A stretch of 64,000 nucleotides of DNA, taken from the NCBI RefSeq assembly GCF_964020005.1, contig NZ_OZ026474.1, forward strand, positions 930,001 to 994,000, given 5' to 3'. The notes below the pieces were generated by a model. It made no database searches. It saw nothing but the letters and a program-made list of their open reading frames with translations, and was not told the DNA's origin. This document shows positions 42,912 to 56,877 of this stretch, piece by piece (position 1 is the stretch's first letter; every line of letters begins with the position of its first letter). The DNA is from Spiroplasma endosymbiont of Atherix ibis. GTDB taxonomy: Bacteria > Bacillota_I > Bacilli_A > Mycoplasmatales > Mycoplasmataceae. The position numbers were made by a program, and so were the translations under genes.

Positions 42912-45900
42912 CTATTTCATTAATGATACCGGTGATTCTCTTCTAATTTTTCAAGTAGTAATTAAAATCGAAGTCACAAAACTTGTTACTAAAAATATTG
43001 CTGATAATAGTAATGCTCATCAACTTAATCCTAAAGGAATTGATCCTACATTTTTCCTAATATATAATCCAGCAAATAATACAATTGTTGCACTTCCACA
43101 TATTCCTAAAATCATAGCTATTGTTGCTAATATTGTTAAATTACCAAATGAATATTTAATAACTTTTCAATTTGAATAACCAAGAGATTTCATAACCAAC
43201 ATAAACTTTTTGTACTGATTTACATATAAATCAGTAATTATTATCATTGATAAAGTTGCAGTTATAATAATAACTATAATAAAAGATATTCCTATTGTTA
43301 AAATTAAACCCGCAATTTGATTAATTAATGCTTTTTGTTCTGTTAAAAACTCTACATTTTTCATTTCTAAACCATCATAGTATTGACTTCCTCCATTTAA
43401 AGTATATTCTCCTGTTCTAATTGATTTAGAAAATGAAGCTTGACTTGTTAAAAAGTATGGTTCTTTTGATTGAGACATAATACCTGTAAATCAATTAGAA
43501 GGGTAAAAGTTTTTTTGTTCTGTTGTTCCTCAAACTTGCTCTTCAAGTTTTCTTTCAATTAGATTTTTTGGTTTGTTTCATTCATAAGTTTTTATCTCTT
43601 GACCATTTTTTAATTGATAAGAAGATTTTTGTGTTTTTTCATAAACATAATTGTATGGAGTATAACTACTTGTTGAATAACCATGAAGTAAATTTGCTAA
43701 TTTTTGATCTGCAAGTATCACATTACTTCCATAAACATCAACTGTTGCAACTTGAACTATATTTATATTACTTGCTCATTGCATATTTACATCTTTATCA
43801 ACTATTCCTGGTTTTGAGTCTAGAAAATTCTGTCTAAAGAAAGAATTATGATAATTTAAGATATTTGAAATTTCTGAACCAATTTCTCCTTGTCCTTGAT
43901 ATTTTGAATCATAAAATAATGAATAAGGTCTTATTCACATAAAATCTTTAGCAGAGTAATTTTTACCTACATTAGTTCTATTTCAATCATCTATTGTTTT
44001 TTTAGGAATTATACTAGTATCTTCTAAATAACCAAATCATTTATTATTTTGTGATCCAGAATTTAGAGCAACTATACTATCTTTATATTCTTTTGGAATA
44101 ATTAAAAATAAATTATCAAAAGTATAATATGGTCTTATTTCTGACTTTAAAACTTTGTTTTCATCATTGTATAAATTAGCAAAAGCCATTGCATTTTCTG
44201 CAATTGATTTAGTGTTTTTTGTTCTGTTAAATGTCATTAAGTCTTGATTATCTTTTTTGCCAGTTTCATTATTATATATAAATGATCTTGCAAATGTAAA
44301 TTTTGAAGTATCCAATGTCGCTGGGTCTAAAAAATTCTGTTCTGAATAAGCTTTTTTATCTTGTTCTCTTTGTGAAGCTCAATCATTGTCATCATAAATT
44401 CAAGCACTATTTGGAATATTTGTTTGATCTTTTGATAATACTAATCTTTTAGAAACAAAATCATCAATTTTTATTGAATCACTTTTTGATTTGTTTAATG
44501 AAAATTTTGCTTGCTCATTCATAGTAACTGGTATATTTAATGTTCCATTTGAATAAAGAGTAAATCCACTTACAGTTTTAATAGTTTGATTTTTATTTGT
44601 ATCTGTACCATTAATTATTTTTTCAGCTTTCATTAAAGACTCTTGATCAATATACATTTTCTTTGAATTCTCATTTAATTTATAAGCTTTTTGATTTGAT
44701 TGAACTCCTGTTAAAGACATTTTTTTGTCATTAGAAATAAACTTAGTAGTTGTATAAAAATCATCATCTCCTGGAATATAATTTGTAAATGTTCACCCAA
44801 AAGTATACTGATTATATCTATTTTCACTTTTACTTAAATAATTTTTAACATAACTTGGTGATTGACTCAAAATAGCCGATGTTATTTGATTTTTTCAAGT
44901 GCTTTTATCTTCATTATTAATTTCTGATGGAAAAATCGCTTTTAAAATTGGGGGCAATCCCTCTGAAAGAGTTGCTGTTAGATTATCAATTTTCTTTATT
45001 CTATCTTCAATACTTATATTTTTATCTATTTCACTGTGTGCCATTCATTCAATAATTCTTTGCATATCTGCTATATTTATAGCTCTTCCCAAAGTTTGAG
45101 GTAAATTATTTCCAAAAATATAACAAACTAAATTTAATAGAGACTCACTTGTAAGCACTTCATTACTTCAATTTGCAGATAAATTTCCCTTTGAATCTTT
45201 AATATATAATAATTTAGGAATTAAAGAATAGTCAGCATTTCCAGTAACTTTTGTAACTAAATCACTTAAATAATCAACTGTTCCATAATTTCCTTTTACA
45301 TTTTTTAAATATGGTTCATAGTAATCTACACCATTTCAAGCTGATAAACTTGTTTTTGATAATGGTGAATTACCAATAGGTTCTAAATTATCTATTTTGT
45401 TAGAATATTTAACATTTTTATAATATGAACTTACAGCTTTATTAACCATTCCAGGAATTGACATCGATGTTGTTATTAAAAGTGAAGAAATTAATATAGT
45501 TATTGTTGAAACTAATGTTGCTTTCATACCACTAATTGCAAGTTCTATACTAAATTTGGTTGTAAACTTACTATTTTTTGTTAATTTAAGTTTTAAGTTG
45601 TCAATTCATTGAATTCTTTTAACACTCTCTTTCTTATTTATAATTTCAAGAACAGGCTTGTTAATAAGAATTATAGAAGTTATATATGAAACTAATATAG
45701 TAAGAATTCCAAACATTAGTATTAAAACACCCAAAGATCAGCCATTAAAATAAATTCGATTGTAAGATCCACCTGTATAAGAAATAAATAATCTAGAGAA
45801 TAATTCTTGAATTAAAGTTCCAATAAATCAAGATAAAGGAACAACAAATATTAATAATACTAATCCATATGAAATATAAGAAAAAGCAATTTGTGAATTT

Positions 45901-47909
45901 TTAGTTCCCAGAGCTTTTAAAATACCAATTTCAGAAGCATTAAATTTTATAGTTTTTCTTATAGCAATTAATGTCGTTGTTAAGCAAATTAATAAAATAA
46001 TTGTACAAACTATATATGAAATTGTTGAAAAAGTTTTTAAAACTATTGGAATTAATTCTCAATTATATGAAAATACACTACTTTTGTAATCTTTAAATGA
46101 ATAATTATAATTAATATTTTCAGGATTTTCTTTTGCAATATTTTCATTATCTGTTTTTAATAAACTAACATAATTATAATTTAAAGATTTAAATAAATTA
46201 ATATTTTGAATTTTTTTAGCTTTATCTTTAAATGTTAAAAATCTATAAACATTTGATGTTGTAACTTTTAGTTCATTTGCAGGAAGAATAAGATCTATAA
46301 TATCTTTATTTATATATATTATTGCTCCTTTATTATTATTAGGAAAAGGTATTGTTAAATCTGCAATAGGAAAATTAGTATAAGGATCAGCTGCAAAACC
46401 TGAAACAATTAAATTTGCTGCCCCAATTTTAATATTTGAACCTATTTGAATTTTATTAGAATGAGAGTATTGTGAATTTATCAATATCTCATTTTTAGTT
46501 TTTGGTTTTCTTCCATCATAAACTGTTACATTTTCATCAATTAATTTATCCATTATAACCATTCTATAATGTTTTTCAGATGCATTGTCTGAATAAATTA
46601 TTTCAGTTCTTGAATAAACATTTGCATCACTTACTAAACCAATTAATTTTTGTCTTATAAAATATGACGAAGCTATATCAGCATTTTGTAAATTATAAAT
46701 ATCTTTTTTGATAAATCCTCTTTTATCTTTTAATTTATTTTCAATGAAATCTCCATTATCAATTAATTTCAATCCATTAGCTTTATCTTTTACATTACCA
46801 TTTGAATCAACATGAGTTAATTGTCCTTTAGCACCATTAATATAGATATTATCTTCTTGATATGTATTTTTTGAAGAATTTTTAAAGTTAACAGAAAATA
46901 ATCATGAATATAATATTTCTTTATCTAAATCACTATTGTTTAATTTACTTGACTCTTTAAAACTTTCCATAATTCTTTCTTTTTTTGGTAAATCAATATT
47001 TTTTTTGATAGATTCTTGCATATGATATTCAACATAATCATGAATCATTTTATTAATTTGTACTACTAAAGTTAAAAAAGCTAAATCCATATAAGTATTT
47101 ATCTCTCTAACTAATTCACTTTCTTGTGAATAATCCAAATTATCATTAATTATAATATCTTTAGCTGATAATAATTCCTTTTTAAAAAGTAAACCAAAAA
47201 GAGAATTTTGTTTTTTAATTCCTTTTTCTTCTTGAAGATCTTTTATTAACTCAGTTTTTAATATTTTTATTGTTGATTTACTAAATTCACCCAATTGTTG
47301 AGCTATAAAATTATTATTATTTGTATAAACTTCTAAAGGAGAAAAATTTCTATTAACTCCATTAGTATCATCCTTGTCAAATTGATATCAATAATTTGTT
47401 TTGCTTATATTTTTCTTATTTCAATCTAAACCATATGCATTATAGTATGGATTTTGATCTCATTCATTTCAATTATAATTAAATCAACTATCGGAATACT
47501 TAGAATTATATATTAACTTACCTAAGGTCTCTTTAAAATCTTGGCTTTCAAATACTTTTGTAATAAAAGTTTCCTTTTCTTCTTGTTTTGCAATATTTAC
47601 ATTATACCCAACTGATTCATTGTTATATGTTAAATATTCATCAGATATAAAATCCATTATTGGCACCATTATTTGACTGCCACTAGCATTTGATGTTTCT
47701 AATATTTTTTCATCATAGTAATCAAATTTATTGGTTTTTTGCATAGTTTTATCATATTCATATCTAATTCTGTCACTTATAGAATTTGTAACACTTAATA
47801 TAAGAGATGCAAAAAATCCTAATATAACTATTAATATAAATTGTGTTTTATATCTAAATACAACTTTTAATCCTTGTTTTAATAATAAGAAAAAATTAGT
47901 TTTTTTCAT
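42912..47909 (-). CDS. Giant FtsX-type ABC permease, cassette B, intact
   Basis: 1665 residues in one frame, with dozens of UGA-Trp codons. N-terminal helix (residues 20-42), long outer-face domain (about 45-610), first FtsX core with three helices (about 620-760), a further helix at 795-815, second outer-face domain (about 820-1490) and C-terminal FtsX core with three helices (about 1500-1655). The cores have the short motif LGTKNSQIA / LGYSNWKVI typical of MacB/FtsX permeases. Same plan as the broken protein at 12.7-16.8 kb. No ATPase is nearby, so an ATPase elsewhere would be needed. SD AGGAG follows a 16-A run. Probably handles lipoproteins, peptides or envelope stress, by analogy with MacB/Lol. 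Confidence 0.85.
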
Positions 47910-47935
47910 TTATTTTGCTCCTTTTTTTTTTTTTT

Positions 47936-48652
47936 TTAAATTTTAAAAAACAAAAAATTAGGAGGTACAATTCCTTTTCTATCTTTTTTAAGTCTTTTTG
48001 ACTCAATATTATTAATTAAAATTATAGTTTCTTTTCAACTTTTTTGAATAGAATAGATTTTTTTATTAATTATTTTAATTTTTTGAAAAATTAATTTTAT
48101 AATTTGATTTAGCTTTATTGATTTTTTATAAATAGCATTAATAAATTGTTTATTTGAACTTATAACAGTTTTTATTATTAAATAAAAAAACATTAATGCA
48201 AAAATATAGAAAATTAAATATACTATAAATAAATTAAATAAAACTATTAAAGAAAAAAATATAACATTAGTATTTAAATATCTAAGTATATTAGAATTTT
48301 GAAGTCAATTTTCTTTAATTGTAATAGCAATTATTTTTTCAAAAGAAATATAAGTATTTAAAAAAGATATTCAAAAAAACATAAAAATCACACTAATTAT
48401 TAAACAGAAATTAGAATTAATATTTAAAAAATTTCTTTTTGAAATTTCAAAATTACATTTCTCTATATGTTTTACAAATCTTGAAATATTTACAGTAATA
48501 AAAGAAAAAGAAAAAGAAAATAATAAAATATTTGCAACAAATCAAATAACTAATATTATAATTCTATTTTCTAAATAACTTTGTATTAAGAAAGTAAAGA
48601 AGAATAATATAAATAAGAATATTAAATTAATATATCTTTTAAAGTCTTTCAT
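47936..48652 (-). CDS. Four-helix membrane protein, cassette B
   Basis: 238 residues, SD GGTGAG. Four hydrophobic helices in two pairs, separated by a charged cytosolic loop (FVKHIEKCNFEISKRN), then a long cytosolic Lys/Ile-rich helix and a tail ending VPPNFLFFKI. Same layout as the gene at 18.9-19.6 kb, whose tail ends TTPPALI. Stop is followed by a 16-A run and the permease start, so the two are co-transcribed. No known family recognised. Confidence 0.7.
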
Positions 48653-48689
48653 AACTCACCACTTTGTAGATATTATAGATAATAAAAAA

Positions 48690-48719
48690 AAAAAGAAAAG
48701 AAATTTTAATTTCTTTTTG
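48690..48719 (-). terminator. Terminator of the cassette B lipoprotein
   Basis: Stem AAAAGAAATT / AATTTCTTTT with a two-base centre (effective loop of four or more) and T-run, twelve bases after the lipoprotein stop. Confidence 0.55.
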
Positions 48720-48731
48720 AAATTTTTAATT

Positions 48732-50513
48732 TTAAAATATTCTTTCGATTTTTACTTCACCATTCTTTATCTCTTCTAAATAAATATTTATTTTTACTAT
48801 CCCAAACAAATCAAATCTCATATAATTTAAATTCTTTCAAAAACTATTTTCACCATTTTTCATCCTATTATAAATACACAATCTTAATAAACCGTTTAAA
48901 TTAGAGTTTTTTACATCAAATGAATATAAGATATTTGAACTTTTAAAAATATTTCTTGTCATATCCAATAAATTTAAGCTTTTATCCAATTCTTTAAAAT
49001 AGTATGAACTATATTGATTTAAATATCCATTCATTATATTTATATTTCATTTATTATTTTTTCCACTCCCTGTTTTATCCAATCTATTTCAAATTTTAGA
49101 GTCTTTACTATTAAGATAATTAATTTTAAATTTATTTTGTAAATCTAAAAATTCTGCAGGATTTCAAATATTTTTATAAACACCAAATAATTTCAATGAT
49201 AAATCTATAAAACTTTTATCAGTCAAATTATCATTTAGTCCATTCATTGAATAAGAAACTGCCAATTTAAAATCAGGAAACTGATGATCATATGAAAAAT
49301 CATTATTCCCTATTTTAATAACAGGACCAACAAATTCAACATATCCCATAGCCACTGCTAAGTCATAATACTTTGTTTTTTGATATTCAGATACTTCAGT
49401 TTCACTTAAAAACCCTTTTAAAAACTTATCCTGAGCAACTCTATATTTTTTCTTATTTTTTTCTAAAGTCTCTAAATTAAATACATCATCTCTTAAAATT
49501 CTTTTTATTTCTTTTTCATTTCCTAAAAGGATTTTTGATATAGTTTCTCTACTATCAATTTCTTTTAATTTTATAGCATTTTGATCATCTAAGTTATTTA
49601 TAAATAAATAATCCTTATTTTTTTCTAAAAAATTATCTGTTTTATAAATACTTGGTTTAGAATAACCAATTTGTAGTGAAGGAAACTTTGGTTTAAAATA
49701 CTTATCATTAATAATTTTTAACAAACCTTTTTGAAAATCTTTATTTTCATTATAATATTTCTTCAATTGAGAATTTGAACTTACAAAAGCTTCATAATCT
49801 TGTTTTTCTTCTTTAATATCATTTCACTTCAAATTCACATACTTTTGTTCTTCTGAAGAAGTAAACATATCCTTTACTATATTTTTATACATTACATCTC
49901 CAAAATATTTAAATGCCTTACTTTCAGTTGAAGTATACTTCAAAATTCCTGATTGTTTAAACTTCTCAACATCATTAACTCCTTTATAGTGAGTTACAAT
50001 ATTATAATCCACTATCACATTACCTATATAAACTCCAGCAGACAATTCTTCTGAATTAATTTCAAAATTATCATTAAAAATCAACTCAATATGTTCAAAA
50101 ACCGAATCCACCTCATCCAAAATAATTTTATATTCATTAACTTTTTTCAACTCATTTAACTTCTGTTTTAACAACTTAACTTGAAATAATTTCTCAACAT
50201 CACTAGTCAACTGTTTTTTGTGTTCAACTGTCAATTTATTCTCTGATTTTGAGAATTTCTGAATATTTTCTTTATTCAAAAATTTATAATCATTTTTTGC
50301 ATCTTCTAGCGTAATCAAATTACTTGCAACCTCTTTTTCATAATGCTCTGATCATATTTTTGCAACATCCTGTTCAAAATTTCGAACAACCTAAGTAATA
50401 TCTTTTTTAGACTCTTCTGGTTTCTTATCAGATTTTGAACCACACGCAACAACACTTGTAGCTGATGATGCAACAATCCCTACTGCTGCCAATACAGTTA
50501 ATAACTTTTTCAT
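48732..50513 (-). pseudogene. Large lipoprotein, cassette B, one early in-frame TAG
   Basis: SD AGGAGG, then a perfect lipoprotein signal ending SVVAC GSK. TAG at 50391-50393, codon 41, interrupts the frame shortly after the lipobox; Gln (CAG) would restore it. The remaining about 550 codons are open to TAA. The body is Lys/Asp/Asn-rich and mainly helical, with a conserved-looking WNPAEFLDL segment. A lipoprotein with this stop would be cut to about 17 mature residues. Expression may vary because of the T15 promoter spacer. Family not identified; reminiscent of large Spiroplasma lipoproteins. Confidence 0.7.
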
Positions 50514-50566
50514 ATTTCCTCCTTTTTTAAAGACCCTTAAAAAACAAATAAATAATTCAAATTGAT

Positions 50567-50597
50567 ATTAATGATTAAAAAAAAAAAAAAATGTCAA
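50567..50597 (-). promoter_or_regulatory. Lipoprotein promoter with a 15-base homopolymer spacer
   Basis: Perfect TTGACA (50592-50597), then 15 T (A on the plus strand, 50577-50591), then AATC and ATTAAT (50567-50572) or TAATAT (50565-50570). Spacer is 19 or 21 bases, longer than the optimum 17. Loss of two to four T would make it optimal, the arrangement known from phase-variable vlp promoters of Mycoplasma hyorhinis. Confidence 0.55.
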
Positions 50598-50679
50598 GTT
50601 TTTTTTAAACTTAACTAGACTGAGTTGAAAAAAGTAGGCATTAAAATTTATGTAAAATATTTAAAAGGAAGAAAAAAAT

Positions 50680-50964
50680 ATGGCAAAACTTGGTCAAAAA
50701 TTTAGTAAATATAGTGAAGAATTTAAAGTAGATGTAATACTTTATGCAAATGAAAACGGTGTAACAAAAGCTTATAAAAAATATAAAGTACCAATGGGAA
50801 CAATTGGAACCTGACAATCAATCTATAGAACAGATAATAATTTATGCATTAATACAAAATCTAAAGAAGATAAATCAGAATTAGAAAATTTGAAGGAGAA
50901 ATATGAATCCTTAAAAAAGTCTTTAACCTCATGAGAAACTACATGTCTAAAGAGGAAAAAATAA
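50680..50964 (+). CDS. IS3 OrfA, transposase DNA-binding subunit
   Basis: 94 residues, SD AAGGAAG. N-terminal helix-turn-helix (KYSEEFKVDVILYANENG ... YKVPMGTIGTWQ) and a leucine-rich coiled end. The A AAA AAG heptamer at 50913-50919, in the correct phase, allows -1 slippage into orfB and production of an OrfAB fusion, the active transposase in this family. Confidence 0.88.
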
Positions 50965-51833
50965 ATTTTATTAAATCAAGAGATTATAAAACAACAATTA
51001 AGGAACTACTCGAGTTACTAAATTTAAAAAAATCCTATTGAGATAAATATAAAAATCATTTTTTCATAGATAAAAAAAATAAATTTGATTATATAAAATA
51101 CGATATTTTAAAAGTATTTAATGATAATAGAAAGCAATTTGGATATAGGCAAGTTTCAAAAGAACTATCTCATAAATATTCAACATATATAATTCGAAAA
51201 GTAATGCGATAAAATAAAATTATAGCTAGATTTGCTAAAAATCAATTAAAAAAAGCAAATAAAAGAAAACTACAAAATTCAAATGTAGAATATCCAGATC
51301 TTGTTCAAAGAAAATATAGTGCTGTCAAAGAAAAATACAAAATTTTATATACAGATATTACTTATTTAATTTGAAAAGGAAAGAAAGCTTATAAATCAAC
51401 AATAATCGATGGATTCACAAAAGAAGTTATTTCATCAGATATTTCTTATAAAATGTCTGCAAAATTTGTAATTGCTACTTTAAAAAGAGAAATTAATGTT
51501 ATTAAAAAAATAAAAGATCCGAGTGGAATAATTATTCACTCAGATCACGGAGTTCAATACACAAGCAAAACGTGAAAAAATGTTTGTGATTCGAACAATT
51601 TAATTATATCAATGGGAGCGAAAAAAACATGTGCAGATAACATTGTTATTGAAAGTTATCACTCTTTACTTAAAAAAGGAACAATTCATAATAACAAATA
51701 TGAATCACTTGAACATTATATAACTGATGTTATTGAATGAGATAAATGATATAACTCAAAAAAATCTCAAAATAGTTTTTTAAATATAGAATGAAAAAAT
51801 AAAGATGTCTTTTATGGCACAATAACTATATAA
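50931..51833 (+). pseudogene. IS3 OrfB, DDE transposase, one in-frame TAA
   Basis: About 300 codons in the -1 frame relative to orfA. Catalytic D-D-E visible: YTDITYL, IHSDHGVQY and NIVIESYHS (Asp and Glu separated by 35 residues or close to it). One TAA at 51210-51212, after VMR in the helical N-terminal part, breaks the frame; the rest is open. So this copy is probably inactive unless the stop is an error. Confidence 0.85.
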
Positions 51834-51876
51834 ATAAAAAAAATAGGCATAAATATGCCTACTCACTTCAACTCAC

Positions 51877-52349
51877 TTTAAACAGAATTTAATAAATTTA
51901 AATATTTATATACTAATATAACTGAATTTAAATTATTCGAAGCTAAATTATATATTAATTGATACATATACAAAAGAAATAATTTTTTATTATATAAGTT
52001 ATTGACAAACTCAATATTTTACTTTATTTGCATTTAAAAAAGCAAAATAAAAGTTTAAGTAAAATAATAATCTTTTCAATACATATAAGTTAATTTATAA
52101 ATAAAATGAGTATATTGTTACACAAATAATATAATTATTAAACAATATTATTCTAGATTAAAAAATATACATTTTATAATAATATTTATACATCTCTAGA
52201 ATATTTCTTAAATGATTTAACTTATTTTGTATCTTGATATAATCAAAAAAGAGCTCAGAAATTTTATCTAAGCTCTATTATAAATAATTATAACAACTTT
52301 TTAATTTTTATTTATTAAACTTAACAATTATTAAAATAAGTGATTTTAA
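51877..52349. other. Non-coding stretch
   Basis: About 470 very AT-rich bases between the IS right end and alaS. No frame longer than a few dozen codons looks protein-like on either strand. It contains the alaS terminator (52244-52277). Probably decayed sequence. Confidence 0.6.
52244..52277 (-). terminator. Terminator of alaS
   Basis: Stem AGAGCTTAGA / TCTGAGCTCT (one mismatch) followed by six T on the minus strand, about 70 bases after alaS. Confidence 0.8.
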
Positions 52350-55025
52350 TTAAATTATTTTTCCTTGAGCAAAGGTGTTATTTCCTCCACCTTTAACTTC
52401 ATATTTACCATTATTTTTAAATAAATCTATTGCTTTATTATCACTTGAAATATTTTCACTTACAGATACTATAAATACTTTGTTTTTTGTATTTGCCAAT
52501 TTAATAATTAAATTATCAAATTTATTTTGCATTTTATCTGAAAAAGCCTTTAATTCTTTCATTTCAAGATCATTTATTTGAATATCAATTAAATTAATAT
52601 TTCCCATTTTAATAGGTTTAATATTTAAATATTTTTTTAAACTTTCTTCAATTAATAAATCTTCTACTTCTTTTTGATAAAGCTTAAATGCATTTTTTAA
52701 ATCATTTACTTTCTGTTTTATTAGAATTAAATTAGATTTAGTTACTTGCATAGATGTAATCAAATTGATTTCTTGTTCCATTAATTGATTTTCAACTTTT
52801 AATTTAAAGTTATTGAACTTATCAACTAATGGAGATATTTCAGATTTTTGTTTTCTAAATTGCTCGTTTAAATAATTTGCAACTTCTTTATGACTTGTTA
52901 CTGCATGATATCTAAATACTCCACTACCTTTTGATTCAACACTAGTAATTAATAAATCTTCAATATCTTTTGTATTTTCAACATGAGTTCCTCCACAAAG
53001 TTCAAATGAAAATTTACCAAATTTAATTATTCTAACTGTTCCACCATATTTTTCTGTAAATAATGCTAAAGCATTGTGTTTTTCAATTGCCTCTTGTAAA
53101 GAACAATAAATAATTTCTCTTGCAATACAATTCTTTATTTCCCTGCTTATTGCTAAATGAATTCTATCTATTTCATCTTGAGTTGGTAATCTATTATAAG
53201 AAATATCAATTCTTAAACCATTTTCATCATTATAACTACCACTTTGCAATGCTTCTTTTCCTAAAACTTCTTGAATCGCTGCTTGTAATATATGAGTTCC
53301 TGAATGATTTTTCATAGTATAAAATCGTTTTTCACTATTAATTTCAGCTTTAATTGTATCTCCAATTTTTAAAGTTCCATTAATTTGAACTTTATGAATA
53401 TGTTGACCATTTGGTGCTAATTGTACATCAAGTACTAAATGTCGATTTTCTTGTTTATCAATTAAATAACCATTATCTGCTGCTTGTCCACCTTTTTCTG
53501 CATAAAAAGGTGTTTTTGTTAAAGTAACAAAAACTACTTTATCTTTTGCAATATCAAGAGATTTTTCATCTTCAAAAATAAAATTAACAATAGCTTCACA
53601 CTCTTCTACTTCATAGCCCACAAATTCACTTTCCACTTTTAATCCAGTTAAAATAGCAGATTGCTTATTTCAAGCTTTATCATTTTTTCTAGAATTTCTA
53701 GCTAACTCTTTTGCTTGTTCTAACAAAACTTCATATCCTTTTAAATCAACTTCTACATTTAATTCATTTGCTATTTCTGAAGTTAATTCAATAGGAAAAC
53801 CAAAAGATTCAAATAAAAGTAAAGCATTTTTAGCATTTACTTTTTTTTCTATTTTAACTATATTTTCTAAATGTTCAAATCCTTTTGAAAGTGTTTTTAA
53901 AAATCTAAGTTCTTCTTGTTTAATAATTTCTTTAACAGATTCTGCTTTTTCAATTAAATAAGGATAAAATTCTTTCATTGCTTCAACAACTTGATTAACT
54001 AATTTATATAAAAAAGCATCTTGAATTCCAAGCTTTCTTCCATACACTGAACTTCTTCTAATAAGTCTTCTAATGATATAACCTCTATCTTTATTTCCAG
54101 GAAATACACCGTCACTTATTGCAAAAACTACAGCTCTTACATGATCTGCAATAACTTTAAAAGCTGTATTAATTTTAGTTTGTTCTTTATTTTCATTATA
54201 ATAATTTTCAACAGAATATTTAAATTTTGAATTACATATCTTTTCTACTTCTTTTATTGTAGGAAGAAATATATCTGTTTCAAAGTTTGTAGAAGCTTCT
54301 TGAAATATTGATACTAATCTCTCAAAACCAGCACCAGTATCAATATTTTTTCTTGGTAATTCAGCATAATTGTTATTTCCATCATTATTAAATTGTGAAA
54401 AAACTATATTTCAAATTTCAATATAACGATCATTTTCAATATCATCTTTTAAAAGTTTAGAACCTATTTTTTCTGGATCTCATTTTTCACCACGATCAAA
54501 AAAAATCTCTGTATTTGGACCACAAGGACCTTGACCTACATCTCAAAAATTAGTATCTCTAGTTCCTTTAAAAATATGATCTTTTTTAATACCAATAGTT
54601 TTTGTTCAAACATTGTAAGCTTCCTCGTCCTCATTAAAAACAGTTATATATAAAAGATTTGGATCAATAGCAAATCACTTTGGAGATGTTAAAAGCTCTC
54701 AAGCAAATTCAATTGCCTCTTTTTTAAAGTAATCTCCAATTGAAAAATTTCCTAACATTTCAAACATAGTTTGATGACGAGCAGTAACTCCAACATTTTC
54801 TATATCATTTGTTCTAATAGATTTTTGTGAATTAGTTAATCTTGGTGATGGAGGATTCATTCTACCATCAAAATATGGTTTTAATGTTGCCACTCCTGAA
54901 TTAATTCACAATAAACTTGGATCTTCAACAGGAACTAAACTTACAGGTTCTAGAAAATAATGATTTTTAGATTTAAAAAAATCTAATCACATTTGTCTAA
55001 TTTCATTTGCAGAAAGTTTTTTCAT
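52350..55025 (-). CDS. alaS: Alanine-tRNA ligase
   Basis: 891 residues, full length, many UGA-Trp codons. Class II catalytic core with [22 protein letters not shown] (motif region) and [15 protein letters not shown]; editing domain with [10 protein letters not shown] and CGGTH (the four zinc/editing ligands HxxxH and CxxxH all present); C-terminal oligomerisation/C-Ala domain ending [13 protein letters not shown]. Charges tRNA-Ala and clears mischarged Ser/Gly. Start chosen at the ATG with SD AAGGAG. Flanked by terminators. Confidence 0.97.
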
Positions 55026-55077
55026 TATATTTTCTCCTTATAAATAACAAAATAATTTTAGCATATAAGAACTTTAT

Positions 55078-55341
55078 TTATTTTATAAAGCAATTTTTAT
55101 GCACAGCCATTATTATTCCACTAAATTCAACTTCATTATAATTTTCATTATTATAAAATTTAATATTTCATGAAGTAGAATCACTAGATTTTGAATAATG
55201 ATTATTATAATCCATATATTTTAAACAAACTATACAAAGTCTGTGAATATCTAATTTATCTTTTTAATTACCACACTGACAAAGTAATGCATTACTTCAA
55301 GCATTAGTTGCTATATTATCTAATTTAATTTTTTCCATCAT
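55078..55341 (-). pseudogene. Small Cys-rich protein, in-frame TAA
   Basis: About 87 codons from a double ATG to TAA, split by TAA at 55264-55266 (codon 26). It has CQCGN before and HRLCIVCLKYMDY after the stop, which together look like a zinc-ribbon. The C-terminal part ends MAVHKNCFIK. Reading the stop as Gln joins the halves. SD is weak (AGAGAG). Family not recognised; could be a small nucleic-acid-binding protein. Confidence 0.5.
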
Positions 55342-55367
55342 TAAACTCTCTTTTCCATTTTTATTTA

Positions 55368-55397
55368 GAAAATAAAAGGTTCATATTGAACCTCTTA
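55368..55397 (-). terminator. Terminator of guaA-guaB
   Basis: Stem AGGTTCA / TGAACCT with a three-base loop immediately after the guaB stop, followed by TTTTATTTT on the minus strand. Confidence 0.8.
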
Positions 55398-56866
<1,469 letters not shown>

Positions 56867-56877
56867 TTTTTAAACTC

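Larger units (their letters stand above)
50621..51876 (+). mobile_element. IS3-family insertion sequence (IS150-like)
   Basis: About 1.25 kb. Imperfect terminal inverted repeats: left TGAGTTGAAAAAAGTAGGCA, right (reverse complement) TGAGTTGAAGTGAGTAGGCA. Two overlapping frames orfA and orfB with a frameshift signal. No clear target duplication is seen at the ends. It inserted 24 bases upstream of the -35 box of the lipoprotein promoter. A dead partial copy lies near 1 kb. Confidence 0.9.
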
